Origin: Prorocentrum cordatum
Lineage: Eukaryota > Sar > Dinophyceae > Prorocentrales > Prorocentraceae
Assembly: GCA_963575745.1 (NCBI GenBank)
Contig: CAUYUJ010018561.1
Location: 90,585-154,584, forward strand
Length of the DNA stretch: 64,000 nt
Direction of reading: 5' to 3'
Under the pieces are notes generated by a model. The model was not told the origin of the DNA and did not search any database. It saw only the letters and a program-made list of their open reading frames with translations. Positions 11,675 to 24,177 of the stretch are shown piece by piece. How positions within the stretch are numbered: the first letter of the stretch is position 1; every line of letters begins with the position of its first letter. The translations under genes and the position numbers were made by a program.

Positions 11675-12850
11675 CGAAGATTTTTGGTGAAGATTTACAT
11701 TCGATCGAAGATTTTACTGAATATTTGAATTCGAGGGGAGATTTTGGGGAAGATTTACGGGTCGAGGGAACATTTTGGTGAATTTAGGGTTCGAGTGGAG
11801 ATTCTAGCGAAGATTTCAGGTTCGAGCTAAGATTTTGGTGAAGACTTAGGGTTCGAGTGAAGATTTTGGTGAAGATCTAGGGTTTGAGTTTGGTGGAGAT
11901 TTAGGGTTCGAGCGAAGATTTTGCTAAAAATTTAAGGGTTCAAGAGGAGATTGGAAGATTTTGGAAGAATTTTGGGGTCGAGTGAAGATTTGTGAAGATT
12001 TTGCGAAGATTTTGTGAAGATTTTGGAGTCGAGTGATAATTTTGGTGAGGATTTTGGGTTCGAGCGAAGATTTTGGTGAAGATTCAGCGTTCGAGTTTGG
12101 TGAAGACTTAGGGCGAAGATTTTGGTGAAGATTTAAAGGTTCAAGAGGAGCTTTGATTTTGGTGGGGATTTAGGGTTTGAGCGAAGATTTTGGTGAAGAT
12201 CTAGGGTTTGAGTCAAGATTTTGGTAGATATTCACATTCGATCGAAGATTTAAGTGAAGATTTACAATTCGAGGGAAGATTTTGGTGAAGATTTTCGGGT
12301 TGAGGGAAGATTTTGGTGAAGATTTAGGGTTCGAGTGGAGATTCTGGCGAAGATTTCAGGTTCGAGCTACGATTTTGGTGAAGATTTAGGGTTCGAGTGA
12401 AGATTTTGGTGAAGATTTAAGGTTTGAGTGAAGATTTTGGTTAGGATTTAGGGTTCGAGCGAAGATTTTGGTAAACATTTAGCGTTCGAGTTTGGTGGAG
12501 ATTTAGGGTTCGAGCGAAGATTTTGTTCAAGATTTAAAGGGGTCAAGAGGAGATTTTGGTGAAGACTTTGGAGTCGAGTGAAGATTTTGGTGAGGATTTA
12601 GGGTTAGAGCGAAGATTTTGGTGAAGACTTTGCGTTCGAATTTGGTGAAGATTTAGGGTTCGAGCGAAGATTTTGGTGAAGATTTAAGGGTTCAAGAGGA
12701 GATGTTGGTGAAGGTTTTGGGGTCGAGTGAAGATTTTGGTGGGGATTTAGGGTTTTAGCGAAGATTTTAGTGAAGGTTTAAGGTTTGAGTGAAATTTTTG
12801 GTGAAGATTCAGGGTTCGAGCGAAGATTTGGGTGAAGATTCAAGGTTTCT
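11675..12850. repeat. tandem satellite, GAAGATTTTGGTGAAGATTTAGGGTT-type
   Basis: About 1.2 kb built from GAAGATTTTGGTGAAG and GATTTAGGGTTCGAG modules in variable order, roughly 35-45 bp per combined unit. It includes the heptamer TTTAGGG repeatedly but never in tandem. Related motif use appears at 21240-21300. Confidence 0.9.
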
Positions 12851-12980
12851 CCTTCCTTTCCTCCTCCTTCTCTTCCTCATCTCCTCCTCGTCCTCGCCCT
12901 CGTTTTCCTCCTCCCCGTCCTCCTCCTCCTTCTCGCTCCCTCCCTGCCTCCCTCCCTCCCTCCCTGCCCGCCTCCCTTCC
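12848..12980. repeat. polypyrimidine tract
   Basis: CCTCCTTCTC and CTCCCTGCCTCC-type pyrimidine run closing the satellite. Confidence 0.85.
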
Positions 12981-13006
12981 GGTAACGAGTGAAACCGGGA
13001 GGTGAT

Positions 13007-13133
13007 ATCAGTGAACTCGCGAGTTCACTGATTTTGGTCGTCCCCCTCCTCCGACGAGGCGACCGAAATCAGTGAATTCGCGAGTTCACTGATTGGGCGG
13101 CCCAAATCAGTGAACTCGCGAATTCACTGATTT
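13007..13133. repeat. three consecutive 26-30 bp palindromes
   Basis: 13007-13032 is a perfect 26 bp palindrome, ATCAGTGAACTCG and its complement. 13067-13094 (28 bp) and 13104-13133 (30 bp) are the same palindrome with one unpaired position each, so the three are related copies. Two spacers share a GTCCCCCTCCTCC motif. A degenerate fourth copy is at 19763-19790. Confidence 0.9.
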
Positions 13134-13145
13134 TGGCCGTCCCCC

Positions 13146-13400
13146 TCCTCCTCCACCCTCGGAAGCCGTCTCGAAAACCGTTTCGGAGCCCGTCTCGGAG
13201 GCCGTCTCGGAAGCAAGGCCGTCTCGAAGGCCGCCTTGGATTGCCGTCTCGGAAGCCGTCTCGGAGGCCGTTTCGGAAGCCGTTTCCGAAGCCGTTTCGG
13301 GGGCCCTCTCGGAGGCCGCGTCGGCATCGTCCGCGTCGGAGTCGTCGGCTTCGGTTTCGGCATCGTCTGCGTCTGCGTCGGCGCCGTCGGCTTCGCACTA
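13146..13400. repeat. 15 bp tandem repeat GCCGTCTCGGAAG-type
   Basis: Units of about 15 bp (GAAGCCGTCTCGGAG and GAAGCCGTTTCGGAG variants) run from the last palindrome to the ACT tract. The period is a multiple of three, so the minus strand shows a Gly/Arg/Asp-rich open frame, a repeat artefact. Confidence 0.85.
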
Positions 13401-13477
13401 CTACTACTACTGCTACTACTGCTGCTGCTACTACTACTACTTGTAGTACTAGTACTACTACTACTACTACTACTACG

Positions 13478-13526
<49 letters not shown>

Positions 13527-14112
13527 GTATTACTACTACTACTGCGGCTACTACTACCACAACTACTACTTCTACTATTACTTTTGCTACTACTATTACT
13601 TCTACTACTACTATTACTACTAGTACTAGTAGTAGTACTACTACTACTATAGCAACTACTACTACTACTACTACCACGGCTACCACTACTACTAATACTA
13701 TTTTTATTACTACTACTACTACAACTGCTATTACTAGTAAGACTACTACGACGGCTACTACTTCTACTAGTGCTACTACTGCTACTGCTACTACTACAAC
13801 TACCACGGCTACTACTACGAGTGCTACTACGACTAGTACTACTACTGCTACGACGACGACTACTACTACGACTTGTTCTAATACTTCCACTACTAACACT
13901 GTCCTTATTAATACTGCCACTACTGCGAATAGTAGTAATAGTAGTAGTACTCCTGAAGCAACTCGTACTACTAGTCGGACGACGACTACTACTACTACTA
14001 CTATTGCTACTCCTACTACTCCTACTACTACTACTACTACTATTACAAGTACGACTACACATACAACTACAAAGAGTACGACTATTCAGAATACGACTAC
14101 GATTACAACGAA

Positions 14113-14143
<31 letters not shown>

Positions 14144-14188
14144 GCTGGTCCTACCACTGGTGCTACTACTGCTGCTACAACTGGTACT

Positions 14189-14223
<35 letters not shown>

Positions 14224-14227
14224 GACG

Positions 14228-14259
<32 letters not shown>

Positions 14260-14274
14260 CACTACTACTACTAT

Positions 14275-14309
<35 letters not shown>

Positions 14310-14333
14310 GTACTAGTACTACTACTACTACTG

Positions 14334-14379
<46 letters not shown>

Positions 14380-14515
14380 GACTGCTCTTGGTGCCACTAC
14401 TACTGCTACGACTATTTCGACTACGACTGCTACAGCCCTTGCGACGACGATTACTATTACTGCTACTACGACTACCACTGCTACTACCACGACCACGTCT
14501 ACTACTGACATTATT
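13397..14515. repeat. (ACT)n microsatellite, left half
   Basis: ACT with ACG, GCT and ATT interruptions. Continuous in character with 15376-17745; the two halves are separated by a TIR-bounded element. Confidence 0.97.
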
Positions 14516-15375
14516 GAATCGCTTCGCTCATTCCGCCGGCCCATACGGTCTCATGTCTGCCGTTTGCCCGAGGGCCTGGTGTCAATGCGGCGCTTTGGGG
14601 GTTCCTGGGGCCGCTTGGGGGACTCCTGGGGCGCTCGGGGGGGCATTTGGGGGGCCTCCTGGGGCCGCTTGGGGGACTCTTGGGGGCCTCCTGAGGGCCT
14701 CGTGGGGGCCTCTTGGGGCCTCTTAGGGGCCTCTTGGGGCCTCGTAGGGGCTTCTTAGGGCCGAGGGCGCGAAATTTTGTTTCGTGTTCCCTCTCTGGGG
14801 CCCCTTTGGGGGTGTTCTTGGGGCCCTCTTGGACCGTCTTGGAGGCTTCTTGGGCCGTCTTCGAGCCCTCTTGGGCCATCTTGGGGCCCTCTTGGGGGCC
14901 TCTTGGGCCCTCTTGGGGCGATCTTGGGGGCCTCTGGGGCCGTCTTGGGGCGTCGGGAACCGAAAAGGTGGAAGCTCCAAAATCTCTCAAAAACCTAAGG
15001 AAAAACAATGAATTTTGCCTCCGGGGGCCCTCTTGGGAGTGCTCTGGGAGGCCTCTTGGGGCGTCTGGGGGCTATCTTGGGCGTCTTGGAGCGATCTTGT
15101 GGCATGTCGGACCCCTCGTGTACCATCTTGGGGGCCTCTTGGGGGCCTCTTGGCCTTTCTTGGGGCTCTCGGGGACGTCTCGGAGCCCTGTTGGTGCGCT
15201 CATGGAGCGCTCCTGGAGCGCTCTGGGGGACTCCTCCCGGGACTCTCTCAGGACCTTGCCGGGGTACTTTTCGTCCGGGGACCCCCAGGGGCCGCCCCGC
15301 GCGCGCGAACTAGAGAATTCTTAACCAGTTACCGGAGATCTTAGCACGCCTCTGGCCCGTTGGGCCGGCGAATTT
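14516..15375 (+). mobile_element. TIR-bounded non-autonomous element E1
   Basis: About 860 bp GC-rich element splitting an (ACT)n tract. The left end GAATCGCTTCGCTC leads into ATTCCGCCGGCCCATACGG (14530-14548). The right end is CCGTTGGGCCGGCGAAT (15357-15373), the inverted complement of the left motif apart from small indels. The interior is CTTGGGGCC-type. The last 113 bp (from GGGGTACTTTTCGTCCGG) form a conserved module also at 21655 and 24062. It encodes no protein I recognise. A second full copy lies at 23248-24177. A large MITE-like element is the best guess. Confidence 0.7.
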
Positions 15376-15545
15376 TTACGACTACTACTACGGCTACGAC
15401 TACTGTTACTACTACAACCACTACCACTATTGCTTCAATTACGGCTGCCCCTGCTATTATTACTGCTGCTACTATTATGATTATTTTTGCTGTTGCTACT
15501 TCTGCCAACGCTACTACTACCACCACCCCCATCACTATTACTTCG

Positions 15546-15587
<42 letters not shown>

Positions 15588-15923
15588 GTTTCTACTCTTA
15601 CGACTACCACGACTACCATTACAACTACTACCACCACTACTACCAGTACTACTACGACTACTACCATTTCCAATACCACTGCCGCAACCAGCAATAGTTT
15701 AATATGCGTACGAACACTAGTACACACGCACTGGTGCTTCTACTAACCCATCATTAGTATTGCGAATACGACTACCACTGCGACTACGACATGGTAGTAC
15801 TACTACTACTGCCGCCTCCACCACCACCACCACCACTTCTACTCACTACCGCTACTACTACTACTGCTACTACTACTGCTACTATTACTACTATTACTAC
15901 GACTACTACTGCTACTACTACTA

Positions 15924-15992
<69 letters not shown>

Positions 15993-16013
15993 GCACTACT
16001 ACTAGCGCTACTG

Positions 16014-16044
<31 letters not shown>

Positions 16045-16725
16045 GGCTACGGCTACTAGTAGTACTACGAGTACTACTAGTACTACTACTGCTACTACGA
16101 CTACTGGTCCTACTACTACCACCACTGCAACGACTACTACTACTACTACTACTACACATAGTACGGCTACGGCTACGACTGCCACCACTGCTGGTACGAC
16201 CACTACTCCTACTACTCCTACTACTAGGACGACTACCCCTACAACAACTACGGCCACCACGGTTATTACTACTACCACTACGACCACTACGACCAGTACC
16301 ACTACGACCACTACTACCACTACTACTACTACTACTACTACCACTACTACTACCACTACTACCACTACTACTACTACCACTACTACTACGACGACTAGTA
16401 GTACTATTACTACTGCTGCTATTACTACAACCACTACTACTATTACCACCACTACTATTACTACTACTACTACTACTACTATTACTACTACTACTACGAC
16501 TAGTGCAACAACAACTACTACTACTACTACTTCTACTACTACGTTTACGACTGCTACGACGACTACTACTACTACTACTACTACCACCATTGCCTACTAC
16601 TTCCAGTACTACTACTCCTACTACTACCGGTACTACCACTACTGCTAATTTCCCAACTACTACTACTACGAACTACCTACTACCTACTACCTGCCGAGCA
16701 ACCTACCTACTAGTACTACTATTAT

Positions 16726-16770
<45 letters not shown>

Positions 16771-16914
16771 GACTACGACTGATGCCGCCACTACCATTAC
16801 GACTGCGACTGCGATTGCGACTACGACGACGACTGCTGTTACTACTACTATTACCACTGCTACTACTACTACGACTACTACGGCTACGATTGCTACGGCG
16901 ACTAGTATCACCGC

Positions 16915-16952
<38 letters not shown>

Positions 16953-16984
16953 CTAGTAGTAGTAGTAGTAGCAGTACTACTATA

Positions 16985-17023
<39 letters not shown>

Positions 17024-17112
17024 GACTGCTACTACGTTTACTACGATTAGTAGTAGTAATAGTAGTTGTAGTACCACTGCCACTACCACTACTCCTACTA
17101 CTAGTACTATTG

Positions 17113-17151
<39 letters not shown>

Positions 17152-17402
17152 GTATTACCACTACCACTACCACTACCACTACCACTACCACTTCACTACC
17201 ACTACCACTACCACTACCACTACCACTACCACTACCACTGCCACTACCACTACCACTACCACGACCACGACCACTACCACGATTACTAATTACTATTACT
17301 ACTACGATTACTACTACTACTACTCAACTACCTACACTACTACTATTTTTACTACTACTACTGTTATTATTACTACTACTACTACTAGTACTACCACTTC
17401 CA

Positions 17403-17489
<87 letters not shown>

Positions 17490-17745
17490 TACTACTACTC
17501 CGACTAATACTACAACTACTATTACTACTATTTTACCACTACTACTACTACTACTATTACTACTACTACTACTATTACTACTACTACTACTACCACTACT
17601 ACTACTACTACTACTTCTACTACTACTTCTACTACTACTTCTACTACTACTTCTACTACTACTAGTACGGGTGCTACTACTACTATTACTGTTTCTGCTA
17701 CTGCTACTGGTACTGCCACTATAGTCACTACGACTACTACTGGCT
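15376..17745. repeat. (ACT)n microsatellite, right half, 2.4 kb
   Basis: ACT with ACG, ACC, ATT and AGT variants. 16916-16970 flips to AGT phase (complement of ACT), giving a local inverted repeat, and 17155-17280 is (CCACTA)n. Poly-T, poly-V, poly-L and poly-S frames are artefacts. Confidence 0.97.
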
Positions 17746-17749
17746 CATG

Positions 17750-18430
17750 TAGCTTTTGGGAAGCATGTGGAAAGCCTCGGGAAGGTCCACGAGAAGCTGC
17801 TCAGAAGCTTCTGGGACATTTCTGGGAAGTTCCTGGGAAGCTTCTGGGAGGCTTCGGGGAAGCTCCTGCGGGATCCATCAAAACATCACGTCATCACCCC
17901 ATCATCACATCATACCGTCACCAAAACATAATCCAACCATCACGTCATCATCACATCATCAGATCATGCCGTCATCAAACTTTCACATCACCACCACGTT
18001 ATCACATCATACCATCACAGAATCGACGCATCGCCGCATCATACCGGCATCGAACCATCACGTCTTCACCACATCACCACATCATATCATAATCATGCCA
18101 TCACGTCGTCACCACAACATCACATCATATGTATCATGTCATACCGTCATATCGTCATACCATTCCATAATACCATCACACCATCATATCATACCATCAT
18201 CATACCATCGCGTATTATCACCATACCATCACATCATCATGCCGTAATCAAACCATGTTTTCATCACCACACCATCACATTATGGCATCATCGTACCATC
18301 ACATCATCGTACCACCATCACATCATCATCGCACCGTCATAGCATCACATCATCGCACCACCATCACATCATCATAACACCATTACACCATCATAGTACC
18401 ATCACACCATCACACAACACACCTTTCACC
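17750..18430. repeat. GGAAGCTTCTGG repeats, then (CATCACAT)n
   Basis: 17750-17875 repeats GGAAGCTTCTGGGAA-like units. 17876-18430 is CATCACATCATACC-type, a CAT-rich quasi-repeat in + strand orientation. Confidence 0.88.
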
Positions 18431-18579
18431 TCACATCTGTCATCCACTGGAAACGTCCGTGAGTACCTTAGAGCTGAAAAATGAAAGGCCGGTCCGGGCA
18501 ACAAGCCACGTTTAGCCCTAGTAGGAGGAGTAATAGAAAATGTAGCAGTCGGGGTACGATCTGTAGTTGTAGTAGTAGA

Positions 18580-18990
18580 ATTTGGTGTGTGATATTTGGT
18601 GTTTGATGTTGGTGTTTGCGCGTTTGGTGTTTAGCGTTTGTTTGGCGCTTGACGGTTGGTGTTTGGTTTTTGGTGTTGCTGTTTGGTGTTTGGTGTCTGG
18701 CAATGCCTGTCGGGTTTGATGTTTAGTGCTACTGTTTGGTATTTGGTGCGTTGTGTTTGGTGTTGGTGTTTGGTGCTGTGGTGTTTGGTGTTGGTGTTTG
18801 GTGCTTGGGTGTTTGGTGTTTAACGTTTGGCGTTTGGTATTTGGCGCTTGGCGTTTGTTGTTGGGTCGTTGTTGCTGTTTGGTCTTTGGTGCGTGGTGTT
18901 TAGTGTTTGGTGTTTGGCGTTTGGTGTTTGGTGTTTGGTGCTTGGCGCTTGATGTTTGGTGTTGCTGTTTGGCGTTTGTTTAAGCTTCTG
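18580..18990. repeat. (TTTGGTG)n heptamer repeat
   Basis: Heptamer GTTTGGT/TTTGGTG with GTTGGT and GCTTGGC variants for about 400 bp. 18431-18579 and 18991-19124 are short unassigned spacers. Confidence 0.92.
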
Positions 18991-19124
18991 TTTTCTTTTG
19001 CTTCTTCTTCTGGCTCCCCGAAAAGGAACATCAGTAATCTCCAGAAGTAACCGAAAAGGAAAATCAGACACCTCCGGAGGTTTCCGACCGAACTTCCAGA
19101 TTCCATTGTTTCTCCCCTCTCCTC

Positions 19125-19705
19125 CTTTTCCGTCCTCTCCACCTTTTTGCTCCTCTCCACCTTTTCGCTCCTCTTCTCCTTTTCGCTCCTCTCCTCCTTT
19201 TCGCTCCTTTACTCCTTTCCGCTCCTCTCCTCCTTTCGCTCCTCTCCTTCTTTTTTGTCCTGTCCACCTTTTCGCTCCTGTTATCCTTTTCGCTCCTCCT
19301 CTCATCATTTTCGCTCCTCTCCTCCATTTCTCTCCTCTCCTCCTTTTCTCTGCTTTCCCCCTTTTCGCTCCTCTCCTCCTCTCCTCCTTTTCGCTCCTCT
19401 CCTCCTTTTCTCTCCTCTCCTCCTTTTCGCTCCTCTCCTCGTTTTCTGTCTTCTGCTCCCTTTCTCTCCTGTCCTCCTTTTCTCAATTCTCCTCCTTTTC
19501 GCTCCTCTCTTCCTCTTCTCTCCTCTGCTCCTTTCCTCTGCTCCTTTTCTCTCCTGTCCTCCTTTACGTTCCTCTGCTCCTTTTCTCCTGCGCTCCGTTT
19601 CGCTCCTCTGCTCTTCTTCAGTCCTGTCCACCTTTTGACTTCTCTCCTCCTTTTCGCTCCTCTCCACCTTTTCGCTCCTCTCCTCATTTTCGCTCCTTTT
19701 CTCCA
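19125..19705. repeat. polypyrimidine repeat CTCCTCTCCTCCTTTTCG
   Basis: About 580 bp of an 18 bp-like unit combining CTCCTCTCC with CTTTTCGCTC; the regular CG within pyrimidine distinguishes it from 5038-5450. Lys/Arg/Glu- and Phe/Ser/Pro-rich frames are artefacts. Confidence 0.93.
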
Positions 19706-19762
19706 AAACAACTCCCTCGAGAGGCCCCAAAACGACCCCCGAGGCTCCCAAAGAGGCTCCAG

Positions 19763-19790
19763 AATCAGTGAACTTCCGAATTCAGTGATT
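19763..19790. repeat. degenerate palindrome, 4th copy
   Basis: AATCAGTGAACTTCC followed by GAATTCAGTGATT: the 13007-13133 palindrome with two or three unpaired positions, lying between polypyrimidine and a GGGGCCC repeat. Confidence 0.75.
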
Positions 19791-19799
19791 TTGAGGAGG

Positions 19800-19960
19800 C
19801 CCCCCAAAAACCTAAATCGACCCCCAAGGGGGGCCTGAAAGAACCCCAAAGGGGCCCCGAAAGGACCCCAAAGGGGCCCAGAAAGGATCCCAAAGGGGCC
19901 CCTAAAAGACTCAGTGATGAGATGATGAGGAGATGAGATGAAAGGACCCCAAAGGCCCCG
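19800..19960. repeat. AAAGGACCCCAAAGGGGCC repeat
   Basis: Units of about 19 bp containing the near-palindrome CCCCAAAGGGG (or GGCCCC) recur 6-7 times before the GAT tract begins. Confidence 0.8.
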
Positions 19961-19964
19961 AAAT

Positions 19965-20615
<651 letters not shown>

Positions 20616-21239
20616 TCCCGGTGCCAGGCTTCGATGGACACCCTGTGGGGCCAGGGTTTGGCTTCTGGCGCAAAGGTTGGCTGTGGCCTGAGATCCGGGC
20701 GGGTTTCTTGGACCCTGACTTTCTCTTCTTCCTGCTCCTGCTGCTGCTTCACTCCTCCTCCTCCTCCCTCCTCCCTCCTCCTCCTCCTCCTCCTCCTCCT
20801 TCTCCTCCTCCCCCACCTCCCCCAATCCTCCTCGTCGTCGTCGTCCTCCTCCTCCTCTTCCTCCTCCTCCTCCGCCCTTTCCTTCTCCTTCTGAAAAACC
20901 TCCTCGCGTCGGAGCCTGTTTTCTGCAGGTCCTGGCAAGTTTACTTGTAAGGCAGTTCGCCTCATCCCCCCTGAGAAGGAGCAGAAGGAGGAGGAGGATG
21001 AGGAGGAGGAGGAGGAGGAGGAGGGGGAGGAGGAGGAGGGGGAGAGCAAGACGGAGAGTAGCGAGGAGGAGACGGAGGAGGAAGAGGAAGGGGAGGACAG
21101 GAGGATCAGAGTGGAGCGAAGAGCGAAGAAGAGGAGCGAGGACCAGGAATGAGCGGGGCAGAGGAGGAGGAACGGGGCGAAGCGAAGAGCAGGGAGGAGG
21201 AGGAAGAGGTCCAGGAGGAGGACAGGGAGGATAAGATTT
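20616..21239. repeat. (CTC)n then (GGA)n, inverted pair
   Basis: CTC-rich 20745-20890 and GGA-rich 20985-21235 are complementary simple repeats in opposite orientation separated by about 90 bp of unique sequence, so the region could fold back. 20616-20744 is unique spacer. Confidence 0.88.
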
Positions 21240-21399
21240 GAAGATGTTGGTGAAGATCGATGAAGATGTTGGTGAAGATTTTGATGAAATCTTCACCACA
21301 ATCTTCACTCTGACCAGTTTTACCAAGTTTCAAATCCAGATTAGAATTTTTCACTTCATGGCCAGGGTAACAAGTTTTAGATGTTGATTTTAAACTCTT
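21240..21399. repeat. short GGTGAAGAT repeat with perfect hairpin
   Basis: GATGTTGGTGAAGAT units resemble the satellite at 11675-12850. They end in a perfect 12 bp stem: TGGTGAAGATTT (21270-21281), loop TGATG, AAATCTTCACCA (21287-21298). 21300-21399 is unique and AT-richer. Confidence 0.75.
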
Positions 21400-21772
21400 G
21401 TGATCCTGATTTCAATCTCGCCGGTCTTGGAGGGTTCTTGGGCTGTCTTCTTGCCCTCTGGGGCCGCTTCGGTTGCGTGTGGGGGCCCTCTTGGGATGGC
21501 TCTTGGTGGCCTCGCGGGGCGTTTGAAAGGCGTCTTGTGCCATCCGAAAGCCACATTGGGCGTCTTGGACCAGTCGTTCGACGACTGGGAGTCCTCTTCG
21601 ACCGTCTTGAAGGACGGCGCCCAGAAGGAAAATCATCTCTGACGCGAACCGGCCAGGGTACTTTTCGTCCGGGGACCCCCGGGGGCCGCCCCGCGCGCGC
21701 GAAGTAGGAAATACTGTAAGGCAGTTGCCAGAGATCTTAGCACGCCTCTGGCCCGTTGGGCCGGCGAATTCG
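21400..21772 (+). mobile_element. TIR-element family E, 3' fragment E3
   Basis: CTTGGGG-type interior leads into the conserved 3' module (21655-21771), from the TTTCGTCCGGGGACCCC motif to GTTGGGCCGGCGAATT. It is nearly identical to the E1 module at 15261-15373. The left TIR is missing, so this copy is truncated. Confidence 0.7.
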
Positions 21773-22560
21773 GGCCTCTTGGAGCATCTTGGGAGGTTTT
21801 TCGATCCTGCGCAGTCAAGACGCTGAAATACGAGCCGCTTTGGGTTCAGAAGGGGCTCTGGTTTTCGGGTCGCTCTTTAGATCTAGGTCGTAGAGCCTGT
21901 TCGTGGCCGATGAACGCCGTGGGCATGAAGAGTCCCTTGGTTCCTCAATCAGCTTTCCTTATGGTAGCACGATGACCGTAGGGGCCAGTTGAGCCGTGAC
22001 TGGATGGTCTTGGGGCGTCCTCGAACTAGTCGTTTGAGGGCTCTTTTTGGCTGTCTTGCAGCCGTCTTGAAGCCGAACCGTACGCTCCTGGGGCCGTCTT
22101 GGGCAGTATTGCGGCCTCTTTGGGATCTTTGGAATTTTGCTAAGGGGATCTGAAACCGAACAGCCGCGAGGACGCAAATACTGATTTTCATTATGTTTCG
22201 AAAGTTTTTTTGCTTCTGAGGGCCTCGCAGGAGGCCTCTTCGGGTGTCTCTTGGGGACTTCTGGGGAGACCTCGGAGTGGGCTCTTTGGGTCGCCTTCGG
22301 ATGGTCTTTGGGCGTCTTCCGATTAGCATTTTTTTGGGGCGGTCTTTGGTTGTCTTGGAGCCGTCGTGAAGCCGAAACATGCGCTTCTGGGGCTGTCTTG
22401 GGCCGCTCTTGAGGCGGCCTTAGGATGTCTCGGGGCTTCTTGCGGCTCTCTGAATCTGTTCTGAGGCGATCTTCAGCCGAACAGATTTGGAAGCAAACCG
22501 AATTGATCGGCAGTAGGATTTTCAATATTGTGCAGGCCTGACGGCTGGTGCCGCCGACCT
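21773..22560 (+). repeat. duplicated block downstream of E3
   Basis: Shares ordered motifs with 24180-24560: a CTTTGGG...CTC...GG(T)TTTC segment, GTGGCCGA, a CGCCGTGG.. segment, AGTCCCTT.GTTCCT and TAGCACGATGAC. Those motifs follow E3 here and E2 there, so the original duplicated unit was larger than element E. CTTGGGGC texture; no gene. Confidence 0.6.
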
Positions 22561-22574
22561 TGAAAGACATCGAC

Positions 22575-22770
22575 GATCAGGAGGGGGAGGAGGAGGAGGA
22601 GGAGAAGGCGGATGATGAGGAGGAGGAGGAGGAGGAGGAGGCGGAGATAAGGAGGAGGAGGAGGAGGAGGAGGAGGAGGAGGAGGAGGAGGAGGAGGGGG
22701 AGGAGGAGGGGGAGGAGAGGAGGAGGGCGAGAAGGAGGAGGAGGAGGACGAGGAGGAAAAGGAGGAGGAA
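22575..22770. repeat. (GGA)n microsatellite
   Basis: Purine tract of GGA and GAGGGG. Confidence 0.95.
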
Positions 22771-22774
22771 CAGG

Positions 22775-23010
22775 ACTCCTGGGCCCCCGCCCCTGGGGAG
22801 GAGGACCAGAGGAGGACTAGCGTGGGAGAGGGGAGGGGAGGGGGAAAGGGGAGGAGGATCCCCAAGTACGGATGCGTATCTGACTCCCCTCCCCCCCTGG
22901 GACTCCTCCCCACCTGGGGAGGAGGACCCGATGACGGGCGTGCCGGAGAGGAGAAGGACTGGCTTGGGAGAGGTGGACCGCCAAAGGCGATGCGAATCTG
23001 ACCCCCTCCC
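22775..23010. repeat. two-copy tandem repeat, ~135-150 bp
   Basis: Two units, each with GGACTCCT..., CTGGGGAGGAGGACC, a TGGGAGAGG motif and GATGCG(T/A)ATCTGAC. Unit 1 starts about 22780 and unit 2 about 22905. 23011-23247 is unassigned, with a (CT)n at 23130-23150. Confidence 0.65.
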
Positions 23011-23247
23011 CTCCCGGGACCCCCCCCCCCGGGGAATGGACAAAGGGAAGGGACTTCCCTTTGATGTAAGTAGGACGTGGATGAAATTCCCTCGAGCTGC
23101 GAAGCCGTTCCCCGAACGAGGAAGGGTGCTCTCTCTCTCTCTCTCTCCCCCGACGGGAGAGGAGGATGGGAAGGAGGGGGCGAAAGAAGGCTCCCCGTCG
23201 ACGGGACTGGACAAACACCCCACACACGCCGACAGGGCCGGCGGACT

Positions 23248-24177
23248 TAATCGCTTCGCTTACTCCGCCGGCCCGTACTGTGCCATCGCAGGCGTTTGCT
23301 TGCGCGTTCGTGGCTTCTTGAAGGCCGTTTGTGGGCCTCTTGGAGCTTATTTTTGGGCCTTTTGGCGGTATTTCTGGGACCTCCTGGGGCGTCACGGGGG
23401 CCTTTTGGGGGCCTCTTGGGGGTCTCTTGGTGCCTCTCGGGGGCCTCTTGGGGGCTTCTTACGGGCCTTTTGGGGCCTCCAGGGGACCTCTCTGCGCCTA
23501 GAGCTCGAAATGTCCGTTCGGGTCCCTCGTCTGGGCCCGCTCTTGGAGCCGTTTTGGGACCCTCTTCGGCCATCTTGGAGGGTTCTTGGGGTGTCTTCGG
23601 GCCCTCTGGGGCCGTTTTGGGCGCTCTTGGAGGCCTCTTGGGCCGTGTTGGGGCGATCCTGGACGCCTCTTGGGCCGTCTTGGAGCGCCAGTAAGCCGAA
23701 AAGGCGAGAACGCCAAAAACCTTCAAAAGCTAAGGGAAATCACTAATTTCTGCCTCTGTGGGTCCTCTTGGGTGGTCTCTTGGAGGCCTCTTGGGGCGTT
23801 TTGGAGGCACTTTGGCTGTCTGGAGGCCATCTTTGGCGGCGTCTTGGGTCGCTCTTGGACCGTCTCGGACCATGTTGAGCTCTCTTGGAGGCCACTTGAA
23901 GCGCTCCTGGAGCGCTCTTGGGAGCCTGGCCGGGACCTGCCCGGGACCTGCCCGGGACCTGCCTGGGACCTTGCCAGGACCTTAACAGGACCTTGCCAGG
24001 ACCTTGCCGGGACTTGCTGGGACCTCGCAGGAACTTGCGGGGACCTTGCCAGGACCTTGCCGGGGTATTTTTCGTCCAGGGACCCCTGGGGGCGGCCCCG
24101 CGCGCGCGAGCTAGAAATATCGTTAACCAGCTACCGAGGATCTGAGCACGCCCTTGGCCCGTTGGGCAGGCGATTTT
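23248..24177 (+). mobile_element. TIR-bounded non-autonomous element E2
   Basis: Second full copy of the 14516-15375 element. The left end TAATCGCTTCGCTTACTCCGC is followed by GGCCCGTAC, and the right end is GGCCCGTTGGGCAGGCGAT. Interior CTTGGGGCC-type; a shared internal segment with CCGAAAAGG and TCAAAA..CTAAGGGAAA lies near 23694-23745 (compare 14970-15010). A 10 bp tandem GGGACCTGCC occupies about 23930-24060. The 3' module starts at 24062. No protein-coding capacity recognised. Confidence 0.7.

Noticed and set aside
11675-12850. Interstitial telomere array
   Set aside because: TTTAGGG never occurs in tandem; it is part of a longer unrelated satellite unit.
13133-14758. 541-codon Thr-rich open frame
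   Set aside because: Translation of (ACT)n; the frame runs from a 15 bp repeat through the microsatellite into a transposon end.
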